NCBI RefSeq assembly: GCF_947179165.1
Contig: NC_077245.1
Span: 11,130,740-11,194,739 of the forward strand
Source: Solanum dulcamara
Lineage: Eukaryota > Streptophyta > Magnoliopsida > Solanales > Solanaceae
Reading direction: 5' to 3'
DNA: 64,000 nucleotides
Shown here in pieces: positions 44,001 to 55,260 of the stretch (position 1 is the first letter of the stretch; every line of letters starts with the position of its first letter). The notes beneath the pieces are model-generated. The model saw only the letters and a program-made list of their open reading frames with translations, ran no database searches and was not told the DNA's origin. The position numbers were made by a program, and so were the translations under genes.

Positions 44001-47000
44001 AAACATTGGGCTGCCTTGGAACAAATTCTATGTTATTTGAAAGGAGCTCCTGGCTTGGCATATTGTATAGTGACCACAAACATACTCGTGTTGAATGTTT
44101 TGCATATGCAGATTGGGCTGGATCAAGAATTGATGGAAGATCGACTACTGGCTATTGCCTTTTTGTTGGTGGAAATCTAGAATCTTGGAAGAGTAAGAAA
44201 CAAAATGTTGTATCTCGATCTAGTGCAGAGTCCGAGTATACAACTATGGCTTAGTCCACATGTGAAATACTATGGATACAACACCTTTTAGCCGAGGTTA
44301 GTTTGAATCCTTCTTTTCGAGTAAAACTTTGGTGTGATAATCAAGCTGCTCTACACATTGCCTAAAATCTAGTGTATCATGAACGGACAAATCATATTGA
44401 GGTCGATTGTCACTTTGTCCGTTAGAAGATTCAAGAGAACGCCATTTCTACTGGCTACGTGAAGACAGGAGAGCAACTGGGTGATATATTCACAAAGGTT
44501 TTGAATGGAACTCGGGTGAAATATCTTTGTAACAAGTTGGGCATGATTAATATCTATGTTCCAACTTGAGGGGGAGTGTTACAAAATGTACAGTCATATC
44601 TACTCATAATATTCATAGCATAATCATAGAGATATTTAGGGATCTTTTCTGATTTTGTTTCCTTAGATAGATTTACTTGTACACCTACAAATAGCTCTTA
44701 TTCTTGGAATAATATAACAAGGAAATTGATCCATTGGCTTTGTATTTCACACATTCAAAGACATTTTTTATTATTTGGTACTACTACTTCAACCTAATAG
44801 ACTCGTAATCAAGTTCCCTTATCAAACAAAGGGGAAAAAAAGACTAACGATCATGTTGGCAATATCATCAGTCTACCGTGAATACAAAACAGCAAATGAA
44901 ATAGTGACAAAGCTCCTCAATGAGACTAGAGTGCTGCTAATAGCAATTCATTGAGTTAATACCAGGTTATGTTAGGGACAAATGGCTAAAGTTGATAACT
45001 CATACAGCTATGCTGACAAGATCCAGGAAAAGAGAATGAACCATAAGAAACAATAAAATTAAAACATGATTACCCTGATCTAACAACACGTAAAATAAAA
45101 ACAGAGGAAATATAGTTTTCAAGGATCCTAAAATTTCTTAGAAAGAAAACTGGAACTGACATAAGACTAAAGAATTCTGGATATAAATACCATTCAATTC
45201 AAGTACCTGATGAACAAATAAATTTAAGACCTTCGAATTCACAGGATTGAAGAACTAGAGGTATTTCTGGAGCCATTGGGAACTGAGGTTTCCGTGGTGT
45301 TCTTTCTATATCCAGTAGCAAATCAATTACCTACAATTTCATAATTGAAAATGCCTTATGATAAGATACATGAATTAGAAAACATCACCATAAGGTCCAT
45401 CAACACAAAGGTTTTACATAGACAACCCTGAAAGCTATGTCCAATTAGGACGTTGAGGAAAATTTGAGAAACACGAGCAGTGTTTAGGACATGGGTGTGT
45501 GCATTTTACATATATCATAGAATCACAATTAAGACTGAGACATCAAAGAGATTTTCACAGGGCAGAAAGCCCAACCTGCCCAAACCTCAATGGCATCAAT
45601 TGACTCAGAACAAACTGAAAATGTCCACCAGATTCAAGAAGCATACAAGAATAACCCTGATGCTACTCACACGGTGGTGAGGACACAAAAAGGCATTCTA
45701 TTACAAGGTTGAGTAGACTTGGTTGACCAGTGATCTGGTATTATATACAATTATGGCAAACTCCACAAGTTGCTTCAGTTTTCATCACAAGATTGACAAA
45801 ACTTTAGTTATTGTTCTAAAAGAAGAAAAAGGAAAATCTTAAGTTCTCCAGAAAATGGATCACATCAATTGAAAGGTTGCAGTAACAGGTTTCAGAGAAA
45901 ATATTGTTAGGACATGAATATTCATACATTAGGGGACTCAAGACCCTGGCCAATCAGAAATAGTACAGCAACCATGCACCGGACTTGATGCCAAAGGAAA
46001 GCACTGCCTTTGATTTTCATAATCATGAGTTGATCAGCTTTGTCACTACAATTAAAAAATACGTAAAGGCGTGAAAAGCATTTCAATATGTATATCAGTA
46101 TATGTATAGTATTACAAAAGCCAATAACCGGTTTCAGTAAGAAATTTTAGATGATGAGCAAAAGAGCATCATTTAAGAAGCTGCTCTAAATTGCTGATAA
46201 CAAACTAGATAGAGTTCTTGTCCCAATTAGTACTGACCATATCAACAAACTTAACACTACAGAATTACGAAAATAACTAGACAAACGATACACATTTAAG
46301 GAGAAATACCCAAAAACTTAAAGGCACTTGCAAAACGAAGACAAAAGGACAGAGATTTCGCTAGATTCAAGATCTCGAGATATTCATAAAATGTTACCGA
46401 TAGTTACTAAAAGAAGGAAAATGAAAAAAAAAAATAATCACTAATCCAACTATAAAACCCAAGTGCATATTCACAAGTATTTGCAAATATTTCTGCATAA
46501 TGTATGTCAAGTGACAACGCCATCAGGGAAAAGCAGTATCTAGGATTTCTCAATCTTCACATCGCATGCCATCTGAAAATATAGCTTAATGCTTCTTAAT
46601 ATCAACTTTCATGGGAACAGGTATAGTATTCCCTAAAATCACTTATCTACTTAATGTAGCAACTTTCTTTGACATTTTAAAACAAGCGTACCACAGATTC
46701 AAAGAAGACAATTACATAATTACGACCAAATCAGGAGAGGAAACAAGTCAAAGCGTCATAAAATTTCAAGAAGATCACACTGGTCAATTTATTAATCCTC
46801 TCTCTACAAGTAGAGAATAAGTAGAAAAAGGGACACAAAGTAGAAAAAGTCGAGTGTCAAGCTAATAGTAGAAAACCTTTCATTGAAGGGGAGAATTTCA
46901 AATGATATTATGTGCCGCCGGTAGTTGTGCACATTGCCTGCATCCATTTTGCAAAAATTTCTGAAATCATGTTCCCCTAAGAATTTCTCAGCAGCAGTCT

Positions 47001-50000
47001 CCATGGCCTGTTGAGCAATTTAAGAGTGTTAAGCTGAAAATTGGTGGAGTAAATCAGCATAACCAGGTCAACTGATTTCAGAAGGAAAGGTACACACTGT
47101 TATATTCAAGTTTCCCTGCCAAAAGAAGTAGTTGTACACCCTGCTCAAACAACTGAACCTGCAATTATTAAAAGGCAAAAAGGCTGTGAAACTATAATGA
47201 AGAACTGAAAAAACTATGTTATAACTTCTCAACTTTGAGGAGATAAGGATGTCAAATATGACTTCAAGGGGATCCAGGACATACTTTTTTCAGGTTTAGT
47301 TACGAGTGCACCTAATATACCTAGAGACTACATCAACTTGATAAATTCCTATGATAAGTTACCAAATAGAGTTTAGTACTGCTCATTTTCACAAGAAGCT
47401 GAGATCGTTATAAGATTTCATATGAAGGTTTTAAGAGTTCCCCCCCCCCCCCATTTTAAATTCAATTTGTTTCTACAACAACAACAAACCGAGTGTAATC
47501 CCACAGGTGGGGTCAGAGGAGGGTAAAGTGTACACAAACCTTACCCCCTACCTCGTGGATTGTATTCAAAACCTCATAATCTACTTGCATGCTCTTTTTT
47601 GGTTTGGGTACTGGTGATGCCCGGACAATCTTGTGCACATCTCAACTATTGGACCTTGCTCTCCAAGGTTTGCACTCACTTTACCAACCACTAGGCCACA
47701 CCATGGTAAATGCAAAATATTTCTGTCCTAGGTATTATCAAAAGGATGATACTATGAAGTCCAGTATACATACTGAAAGAAAGCATGACATTTTAGAAAG
47801 AGTTAAGTATTTTTAAATGCTTTTAACAAACAAACTCTAACTATCTTAAAGATAGCTGGGAGCAAAAGTTATACAACGCATTACAAACCTTGCACTGAAA
47901 CCAACTGGAATAGGAGACCAACCCATAATGCGAATGTCATTTGGCAGGACTCGGTTTAGTACTCTTACATAGTCTATTTCTCCTTGGTGAAGAAAATGTA
48001 AAACTGTGTCAAAAGGTTAGTAATAACTGAACATGAAAGCAACAAACTGATATTAGAGAAGCCATAGCTAAAAGAATTAGGAAGATTTGAAGCTTCACTT
48101 TCTTTTTGCACATCTTTAGTAGTCAACGTGAATTGGAAATATCTGTTTTGGTTTTCGTGAAAGATACAAGGTCATTTATCAAAGTGCAATCTAAGTACTC
48201 CAACATAATCAAACTCCATAAATGGCCACCTAACAGCCGTAAAACTACACCAGAACTTGCATAGAAAGAAAATAAGAGGCAATGCCGGGAGAAAGGAAGA
48301 TGTGTGCCAAATCGCATTACAGTAAGTACATGGCAGATGACAATCAGAAAGGCTAAACATAGTAGTACATTGAAAGGAGATATCAGCAGACCACATGATT
48401 CTTCAAGAGAAATTTCCCCAGAATACTTATTGTCCCGTCTTGATTCCCTATGGTTTGACCTTAAGAACAGAGTAATCACCTGCAACAAGTATTTCTCATG
48501 TTTTAAAAGACATAAAAAAGAGTGTTATCAAAGATGAGAAACGCAAAAAAGGGACAAGTTAGGTCGAGGCTTTAAACCAAAGCACATATAAAGTGCGGGC
48601 TTTAATAAAGGAAGCGGCAAATGATGAAAAAGAATGAAAATGAAACTAAAGAATAATAATTACAATCATAAATAACAATTATATGGATAAAAGAATTAAG
48701 CTTCATGTTTTCTCTCTCTCTTGAGATATGCGCCAAATTATTAAAACAAAAAAATCCATTGCCAAAATATAGGTTACCTTTTAGTAAACAAACATACAAC
48801 AAATTAATTGCTCTATTCAACTTACTTGGCCAACAGAGGAAACTCCCTTATCGGTTCTACCACATCGTGAGTATTGCAATTCCTTCTTGTCTCCAAATAT
48901 GAGTCTTGTCCTCTCTAGAGCTTTGAAAAGTTCACCCTGCATGAAGAAAACCATCAGCATGTGCAAACAAAATACTCTATTGAGATACTAAAGTGCGGAC
49001 GATAGAGTCACCCAAGCGCTACCACTGGAGAGAAGAGGCACCAAAACAACTTGTAAAAAGATTAAATAGTTCAAATTGTGCAATACATGCAAGGAAACAT
49101 TGTTCTCCCAGAAAAGCACCAGATCATACTCTTTCAGTAGCTTAAGTCTCTCAATTTAAAGGACGGGAAACATGGACTATGATTTTTAAAAAGGAGTAAG
49201 ATCAAAACATGTAGAACGTATTGTTGCATGTACTTGGTTAATCTATGTCCGTCACATTAAATGCTGGCCCAATTCTTAAAAGAAAATCATCTCAGAGGAG
49301 AACATAAGACCTCAACAGTGGGATCCATTTGAGCCTCCGAAGCAAAACCAAAAAACCTGTAATGCAGCATGAGAACACAGTTACAGTATAAACAAGGACT
49401 TGCTAATATTTGCATAAAGTAAAAAATGCAGACCCCAACTAAAATAGAATGGTAGAAACGCAATGTACATGCACCTTCAGTTTAGTTAATACTTAAACCA
49501 CACTTAATCTGCATAAGATGGAAAAAGGTGAAAGATCAACCTGCAACCATTAGCATTCCAGAATGAAATAAGGAGCTCCATCCTAATACTTCAGGGAACC
49601 ACTAGACAAATCTATGCAGAGTTATTAACAAGGCCATCTAGAGTAAGGATCAGGATGCAGTTTAAGTTGGTTTACATAACCCTTTTTCCAGGTGACATAG
49701 ATGTCTTCATCTCTGCTTCTAGATGAAATGTTATAGAAGAAATTACTATAACAAAAGTGAAGTATGCCAGATAAAAACATCAAAAATGTATTCCATGAAT
49801 TAATCCACCTCTTTCAATATTCTATCTGATGAATTAGAACCATGCAATTCTTCTTCTTTTTTTTCCCAATCTCAAATTGGAAGTTTTTTTCTAAATATGA
49901 TTGGAACTACTTCATGAAATTATATACCAAAGTATAAATACCTTCTGATACGTGGCTCACTTTTGGCTGAAGTCAAATGTCAAATAACAAAATATTATCA

Positions 50001-51873
50001 GACAAGATGATGTTTGGTTAATGGATAAGATATCTTTTGTAATATTCTTATTGTTGGGAACTAAGAAGGACAAAGCCTGTGAATAAATCCAAATAACATA
50101 AGTACCAACTTTGTTGCTTAAATTTAAAGTATTCATTGGTTAAACCCAACTTAACGATTAGATGCTTCCTAAAGAAGGCTGTGTTTTAAGTATTGTCTTG
50201 TTGGAGGCTCTTTTAAAACTGAAATAACCTCTCCTGTACGAGAAATCTTGTCGAGGTCAATGTAAGATAAGCTTAACAGGAAATCAAGAATACATTCCCC
50301 TTTTTCTTCCAGGTGCATTTAGCTTTTCTTCAACTGTTTCCAATGTTTACAACTCCTTTATAGCCTAATCTTATGCTATATATAACGCTTACATCTATGG
50401 TCTGACGAAGACAGTAATGCCTTAAAGAGTTTATGAACTTACATTTAGTAATCCGCCGAAATTGCGTGATCTCTTTGTTACCTCTTATTTTCTTCTTTAA
50501 CAATCCACTGAAATTTGTGTGATCTCTTTTTTACCTCTTATTTTCTTCTTTTGGACCCTTTTGAGATCTTACATCCTTTGTGCTTAAGACTAACGAGATG
50601 ATTTTACAGGGTTCAAATAAATTTAAAGACAAGTAAAAAGCCCAAATTTATCTTGTCCAAATAATTTTTTTATCAGTAAGCCGACAATTATCTAGCCCGA
50701 AATATTTTAAACCACTTTTAGCCCTTTTGCTTACACAACTGCTACTGATGAAGAGCTAATCCAACACAAATAGAATATGAAAGTCTTTTGCATGTTCTCG
50801 ACTAAGAACTTTCTTCCTCTTTTTTCAGTGGCCACATTGACAATGCAATCCTACTAAACTACTAGCAAGATGTATACCTCAGACCAAAATACATGACTTT
50901 CAAAGCAACATATCTTTTCGAGTGATGCATCATTGCTCCATAACCTATAAACAAAACAGGAATGTTTCAGCAACTCCATTTCGAATTACAGTATCAAAAT
51001 TAAAGAGGAACATTTCTGCAGATTTCCAATTCAAATTACAGTATCAACTTGTAAAGATAGCTGACACATTACACTTAGAAATAAAGTGATAACTCATTCA
51101 GTACATAAAAAAGCCCGTAGTTAAACCAAGGGTGTGGTCTAGTGGTCAAAAGTGGGTAGAGCACATAAGGTCTCAGGTTCAAATTCCAGCATAGACAAAA
51201 AATACTAGGTGATTTCTTCCCATTTGTTCGAGCATTGGTGAACAGAGTTACCTGCTATCTGTGTTGGTAGTGGGAGTTTGCAGGTATCTCGTGAAATTAG
51301 TCAAGATGCACACAAGCTGGGCCCGGACACCACATTTATTTAAAAAAAAAGTAGCTAAATGAATTAACTCTCTTAACTAATTTTAGCACTTAAATTACCA
51401 TTGGACACCCTCTTGGGCCTTGGCTTTCACATTGCATATAAAACTACAGCAACACATTCCAAATTCCAATCACAAAAAATTTCTCTACACAAACCTAAAT
51501 CTCTGAGCTTATTTTTCTTCTTTCCATGACCATCCAAAACTCCGTTCTTCATAAAGCTGTCATTACCTTTCTCCTTTTTCTACATAGCAATAACAGCACA
51601 TTAAAATTCACATCGAAAATTACAAATATAACTGAATACTATACCTTATAAACAAAATGAATATTATGTTGAAGAAGCAATAACCTCTTGGCAACTGCAA
51701 TTCGAAAGCTGAGCAGATAATTTAGCGTTTTGAGATTCCAATTCCTGTTTTTCCAGTGGAAGATTTCAACACAATAAACGAAGTAGATTTTTTAAAAATT
51801 ATCAACAAAAGTTTACCTTTATCCTGCTTCGAAGAATCTCGAGTTCCGACTGTAGGGTTGATACGAGGTCCAT
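38041..51873 (-). CDS. PUS3: tRNA pseudouridine(38/39) synthase, PUS3/DEG1 type, 15 exons
   Basis: Exons by eye in transcription order: 51873-51817, 51744-51685, 51579-51495, 50944-50878, 49356-49311, 48936-48826, 48479-48392, 47982-47889, 47158-47098, 47007-46877, 46045-45928, 45330-45207, 39566-39459, 39331-39257, 38078-38041. All junctions are GT..AG, the frame stays open, and the sum is 1263 nt, 420 aa. The N-terminus is a coiled coil (MDLVSTLQSELEILRSRIK). The TruA-like fold follows: YVALKVMYFGLR, then the catalytic loop SRCGRTDKGVSS with nucleophile Asp134, GWSPIPVGFSAR, GEHDFRNFCKMD, and FLWHQVRCMVAVLFLIGQG. The family isomerises U38/U39 in the tRNA anticodon arm; yeast Deg1 is 442 aa. 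The symbol is by family. From memory the Arabidopsis counterpart is At1g34150. Less than 10% of the locus is coding. Confidence 0.92.
38118..38340. mobile_element. MITE-like foldback in PUS3 intron 14
   Basis: The left part (gacacctaaagtttgcag, then ttattacccc) is the imperfect inverse of the right part (ggggtaatagg, then caaactttagatgtccac). Non-coding; edges are approximate and no target duplication was settled. Confidence 0.6.
38821..39147. mobile_element. MITE with long terminal inverted repeats in PUS3 intron 14
   Basis: The left end gataatggtcaaaaacacac and later gcgagtttcata are matched in inverse by tatgaaactcgc and ttttgaccatttaactc at the right. The ends resemble the MULE-type MITE at 52376-53262 (caaaaacacacctaaactat), so they are probably one family. 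Confidence 0.7.
39914..40090 (+). repeat. 5' LTR of the PUS3-intron Copia element
   Basis: 177 bp, TGTTACAAAATG... to ...TGTATTTCACA. Differs from the 3' LTR at only about seven positions plus a short indel, so insertion is moderately recent. Confidence 0.92.
40091..40893 (+). other. Gag-less leader of the PUS3-intron Copia element
   Basis: Between the 5' LTR and the protease remnant there is no gag domain and no CCHC knuckle. Short frames at 40237-40425 and 40447-40671 match no family I know. An internal deletion or replacement is likely. Confidence 0.55.
41233..41328 (+). repeat. 32-bp tandem triplication inside the Copia pol remnant
   Basis: Three units anchored by gtgatctta at 41238, 41270 and 41302, each continuing g/cgacaaatta/caggtt. 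Units 2 and 3 are nearly identical. As 32 is not a multiple of 3, it also shifts the frame. Confidence 0.88.
43389..43770. mobile_element. hAT-like MITE inserted in the Copia reverse transcriptase
   Basis: 382 bp. Terminal inverted repeats are GCCCGTTTGGATGGCTT at the left and the inverse AAAGCCCATCCAAACGGG at the right. The 8-bp target duplication is CTCAAAGA at 43381-43388 and 43771-43778, typical of hAT elements. No coding capacity. It must be younger than the Copia insertion. Confidence 0.92.
44577..44751 (+). repeat. 3' LTR of the PUS3-intron Copia element
   Basis: 175 bp, TGTTACAAAATGTACAG... to ...TTTCACA, directly after the polypurine tract and followed by the CATTC target duplication. 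Confidence 0.92.
47440..47452. repeat. 13-bp poly-C run in PUS3 intron 8
   Basis: Homopolymer just left of a SINE tail fragment (47470 onward). Confidence 0.85.
47470..47565 (-). mobile_element. SINE 3' fragment, SolS-like, minus strand
   Basis: The inverse of the 3' segment seen at 8310-8409: caacaacaacaaa tail, ccacaggtggggtc, ggagggtaaagtgtacac and aaccttaccccctacctcg. The 5' part is missing or merges with the next SINE-like piece. Confidence 0.7.
47595..47712 (-). mobile_element. SINE head, TS-like, minus strand
   Basis: On the minus strand it reads ggtgtggcctagtggttgg (A-box-like) then gtgagtgcaaaccttggaga and, farther on, gatgtgcacaagattgtccgg. It resembles the 51126-51350 SINE with its middle deleted. 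Confidence 0.6.
51126..51350 (+). mobile_element. TS-type SINE in PUS3 intron 3
   Basis: tRNA-derived head with A box tggtctagtggtc and B box ggttcaaattcc, then gacaaaaaatactaggtgat, acagagttacctgc, the 3' part caagctgggcccggacacca, and an A-rich tail. Target duplications are GTAGTTAAA at 51117-51125 and GTAGCTAAA at 51351-51359. Confidence 0.85.
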
Positions 51874-52366
51874 CTCCGGCTCCGGATATTTTGTGGAGCT
51901 CCACACTTCAGATTCGGAGCTCCGACTATTTATTTGGAGTTTGAGTAAACGTTTATCTTGATGCAGCTTTTTAAGTTAGCTATAAGCCTATAACACAATG
52001 GATCCATAAAGTGACTTTAATTTAATTTGGCCGCCTAATTGATATTTATATCCTCCCACACAATTTATTTTATTGGTGCATACTCAAAATCAAAATTAAA
52101 AGACATTAATTATCAATTAAAGTAAAATTAAAAAATACGTTTATATAATATGCCTAACACAAATGTAAAATCAGACAATTATGATGAAATATTTTTGCGT
52201 TTAGACATGTATTATTTTCTAAAGAAGAATATAATATATGTAATTATTTTAGTTTTAGTTGAAATTTAAATACAAAGATTATAATTAATTTTTCTAGTAT
52301 TTGTTTGTAATTAATAATAGAGTTAATTCATTTAATCTTTCTTAAATTATTGATTTTATTTAAGAC
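51874..52366. other. PUS3 upstream region
   Basis: Contains the PUS3 promoter on the minus strand. AT-rich; no other gene and no definite TATA could be assigned. Confidence 0.5.
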
Positions 52367-52375
52367 TTTATTAAT

Positions 52376-53262
52376 GAGATAAGTGCCAAAAACACACCTA
52401 AACTATTCCTCTTTTTTGAGTTTCATATCTAAACTATTGGGAGTGTGAGTTTCATACATAAACTATCACTTTTCAGTTTGAGAAACACACATCAGTGGTG
52501 TGTGTAATACACTCTCTCTACTCTCTATATTTTTTGATTTTTTTTTGCCACGTGATTAAAATATTCTATATTGATAAAAATTAAATAACTATTAATATCA
52601 GTTAAAAGTTAAAACTAAAGTATTTCTATCCCCCAAAAAAGAAATTCTTTTTTTAAAAAAGTTATTTTTTTAAAAAAAGTTTAAAATATTTTTTTCAATC
52701 ATATGTATGTATCTAACACAAAACGACAAAAAAAATTGGAAGCGGAGGGTTAGGTGTGGCGGAATAGAATTTTTTTAAAATATATATATAAAAATAATAT
52801 CTAAATTATTATTTGAAGGGGGAGGGGGGAGATGAAGTAAGAATTTTTTAAAAAAAACTTTTATAAAAGAAATTTAGAAAATAAAAATAAAACAAAAAAA
52901 TTGGGGGTGGGGGTGGGGAGGGGGGTATGGTGAGAAAAAGTGGTGGAGTGGGTAATAAAAATATTTTATATTTTTTTTTACGATGGATAGTAATACTTTA
53001 ATATTTAATTTTAACTAATTCTAAAAATTTATTTAATTTTTGTCTAAGTGGAATATTTTGTCTATGTGAAGTATGATGTAACAATTTTTTTAAAATGAAA
53101 GAGAGAGTGTAGCACACACACCATGGTGAGAGCGGAATAAAAGAGAGGTGTGTTTTTCAAACTAAGAAGTGATAATTTAGTCATGAAACCTATTCTCCCA
53201 ATAGTTTAGGTATGAAACTCAAAAAAGAAAGATAGTTTAAGTGTCTTTTTGACACTTATCTC
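52376..53262. mobile_element. MULE-type MITE with 9-bp TSD TTTATTAAT
   Basis: 887 bp. Ends GAGATAAGTGCCAAAAACAC and the inverse TTTTTGACACTTATCTC, with the inverted similarity continuing inward (gagtttcata against tatgaaactc). TSD TTTATTAAT at 52367-52375 and 53263-53271. The interior is A/T- and G-run-rich and non-coding. Confidence 0.88.
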
Positions 53263-54196
53263 TTTATTAATTTTAGGGATAATACACAAATATCCCCCTC
53301 AACTATAACCGAAATCGTTAGGACACACTTTAACTATATATGACTCCTATTACCCTCCTTGAATTATTTTAAAATGTAATAACACTCTCTTTAAGGCATG
53401 TGAGAGACGAAAAAGAAGTATAATATCTAATTAATTTGGACACATGTCCATTTTCAATTGGACAATTTCATTATTAATTAATACACATAAGTAGTTAACA
53501 TTAAAACTTAAGTTGATATCTTTTAATTAAAATTTCTTTTTTTCATTATGAAACCCAATTTTATTGTTTTTAGAAATATAAATATTTTTTTCACAATATA
53601 CTTAAATTGTCGGTGATCTTTTTACAGATATTTCATCAATTTGTATAATATTGAAAGATTTTTTTTTTTACTCAAACACTTAACATGAAATTCAAAAAAA
53701 AAATTGCATATTAGAGATTTAGTTTAGACAATATATGGTGAGCATAATTTTAAATTAAATTCCTTTTTTAAAAAATAATAATTTTTTTAGATCTGATGAT
53801 TTTTATTTTTTTTTAGATCTGACAATTTTTTTTAGATCTAAGAATTTTTTAATTCTGTTTTTTAGATCTGACGTGGCGCCGACGTGTCATTGAAATGGCG
53901 TTGACGTAGAGGCGAGTGTAAAACACCTCCCTTTATGTAAGTGATTATATAAGTTTTTGGATGTGTTTATTACACTTTAAAATAATCGAGGGGGTAATAG
54001 AATCCATGTATAGTTAAGGTGTGTCCTAGCGATTTTAATTATAGTTGAGGGGTACTTGTTGTTATATCCCATATTTTTTTTAATTTTCACAATAGGACAT
54101 TTTTGGAATAACGGTAACAAGTCAAGGGCAAGGCTATGTTTGATTTTATTGGATACATAATTCTTATGACTAAATTAGGATGTGAAAACATTGGAA

Positions 54197-54450
54197 AAGA
54201 TTAAGGACAAAATTGAAATTTCTCATGTGGAAATACCATAAAAGGTTAAGGACAAAATTGGAATTACTCATGTGGAAATACTATAAAAGGTTGAGGACAA
54301 AATTGGAATTTCACATGTGGAAATACTATAAAAGGTTGAGGACAAAATTGGAATTTCACATGTGGAAAAACTATAAAAGGTTAAGGGCATAATTGGAATT
54401 TCAACTTGGAAATATTAGAAAAGGTGAGGGGCAAATTGGTAATTTCACTT
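54197..54450. repeat. 45-bp tandem repeat inside the solo LTR
   Basis: About five to six copies of ggttgaggacaaaattggaa followed by tttcacatgtggaaatacta; starts at 54201, 54246 and 54291 set the period of 45. Outer copies are more diverged. Confidence 0.9.
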
Positions 54451-55166
54451 AGAAGTCTTTATGTCTTCCAACTCTTAAAACTTTCAAGACAATTCAAGAA
54501 AGAAGAAAAAAAAAGGAAAAGAAAATAAGGGGAAAATCGATCAAGGAAAAAAATAGGAAGAAAATTGAAATCTTGCTTCAAAAATTATTTTCTCCTAGTA
54601 TTCCTACTAATTCAAGGATTCTCTACAATATGATAAAGTTATTTTGGAAAATAGGAGGCTTGTTTGGTTGATTTGAAGCTTTGGTAAAGTGAAGAAGTTG
54701 GAAGGAAAAGGTAAGAATTAATCCAATTTCTTTGTGTTATGAAGGTTGTTTATGTTGTAGTATGTGGAGATGTGTAGAATTTATGAAAATATGGAAGTTT
54801 TCATGGTGGGTTTTACATATGTATAAATCCATGTATATGAAGATTGTGGGGGAAGATGAATTAAATTTTTGTGTAGTATTTTTGTGTAGTATTTTTAGTG
54901 TAGTATTTGAATAGTAGTATGATAAATATTTGATGTTGAAAATGGAAGTTGGATGAAATTAATTGAAGTTGGAAATATGGGTTAGGTGATGAAATGGAAA
55001 AAAAATAAGTTTGTATAATTTGTTAGTTGTTGTTATGATTTTTGGGATATAAATAAAGTTTATATGGTGTAAGTTGGTATTAAAATGGTTTGTAGGAATT
55101 ATGTAATTTTAGTATGATATTATAAGAATATGGAGGTAAGTTATTAAAAGTATGGATTCTTGTTGT

Positions 55167-55260
55167 TGATTATGAAGTTGAAAGAAGGAAATGAATTTGA
55201 TTATGAAGTTGAAAGAAGGAAATGAATTTGATTATGAAGTTGAAAGAAGAAAATGAATTG
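55167..55260. repeat. 31-bp tandem repeat, three copies
   Basis: Three nearly identical units of gattatgaagttgaaagaa followed by ggaaatgaattt, within the solo LTR. Confidence 0.9.

Larger units (their letters stand above)
40894..44570 (+). pseudogene. Copia pol remnant (protease, integrase, RT, RNase H)
   Basis: 40894-41163 has the protease WVIDSGATNHMTS. 41488-41934 has GAG-pre-integrase and integrase core (ELVHSDVWGPRPV, VTFVDNFSRM, TPSQNGVVERKNRHLLE) with in-frame stops. 41935-42621 is the integrase C-terminal part. 42741-43415 is reverse transcriptase (KATLVAKGYAHTYGVDY, NAFLHGDLHEEVYMEQPPGF, SLYGLKQSPRAW, catalytic YIDDI), interrupted by a MITE at 43389. It resumes at 43771 through 44254, and the RNase H end lies beyond. 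Multiple stops and a 32-bp triplication make it non-functional. Confidence 0.9.
39914..44751 (+). mobile_element. Copia retrotransposon with short LTRs and TSD CATTC
   Basis: 4838 bp. LTRs at both ends, TSD CATTC at 39909-39913 and 44752-44756. The primer site just after the 5' LTR starts tggtcagagtgg, close to the plant Met-tRNA type. The polypurine tract ttgagggggag abuts the 3' LTR. The internal part has protease, integrase, reverse transcriptase and RNase H remnants in Copia order, but gag is largely missing. Short LTRs and pol features suggest a Retrofit/Ale-like lineage (tentative). It is antisense to PUS3. Confidence 0.93.
39567..45206 (-). other. 5.6-kb intron 12 of PUS3, carrying a Copia element
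   Basis: Donor gtactt next to 45207 and acceptor cccag next to 39566, both on the minus strand. Most of it is the retrotransposon at 39914-44751. Without the element and one CATTC copy the intron would be about 0.8 kb. Confidence 0.88.

Noticed and set aside
51722..51904. Minus-strand 60-codon frame beginning at GTG as the PUS3 start
   Set aside because: Wrong frame with no ATG; the ATG at 51873 in another frame joins perfectly to exon 2.
54197..54450. Regular 45-bp repeats as a CRISPR-like array
   Set aside because: Plant nuclear context, no unique spacers, and the array lies inside an LTR.
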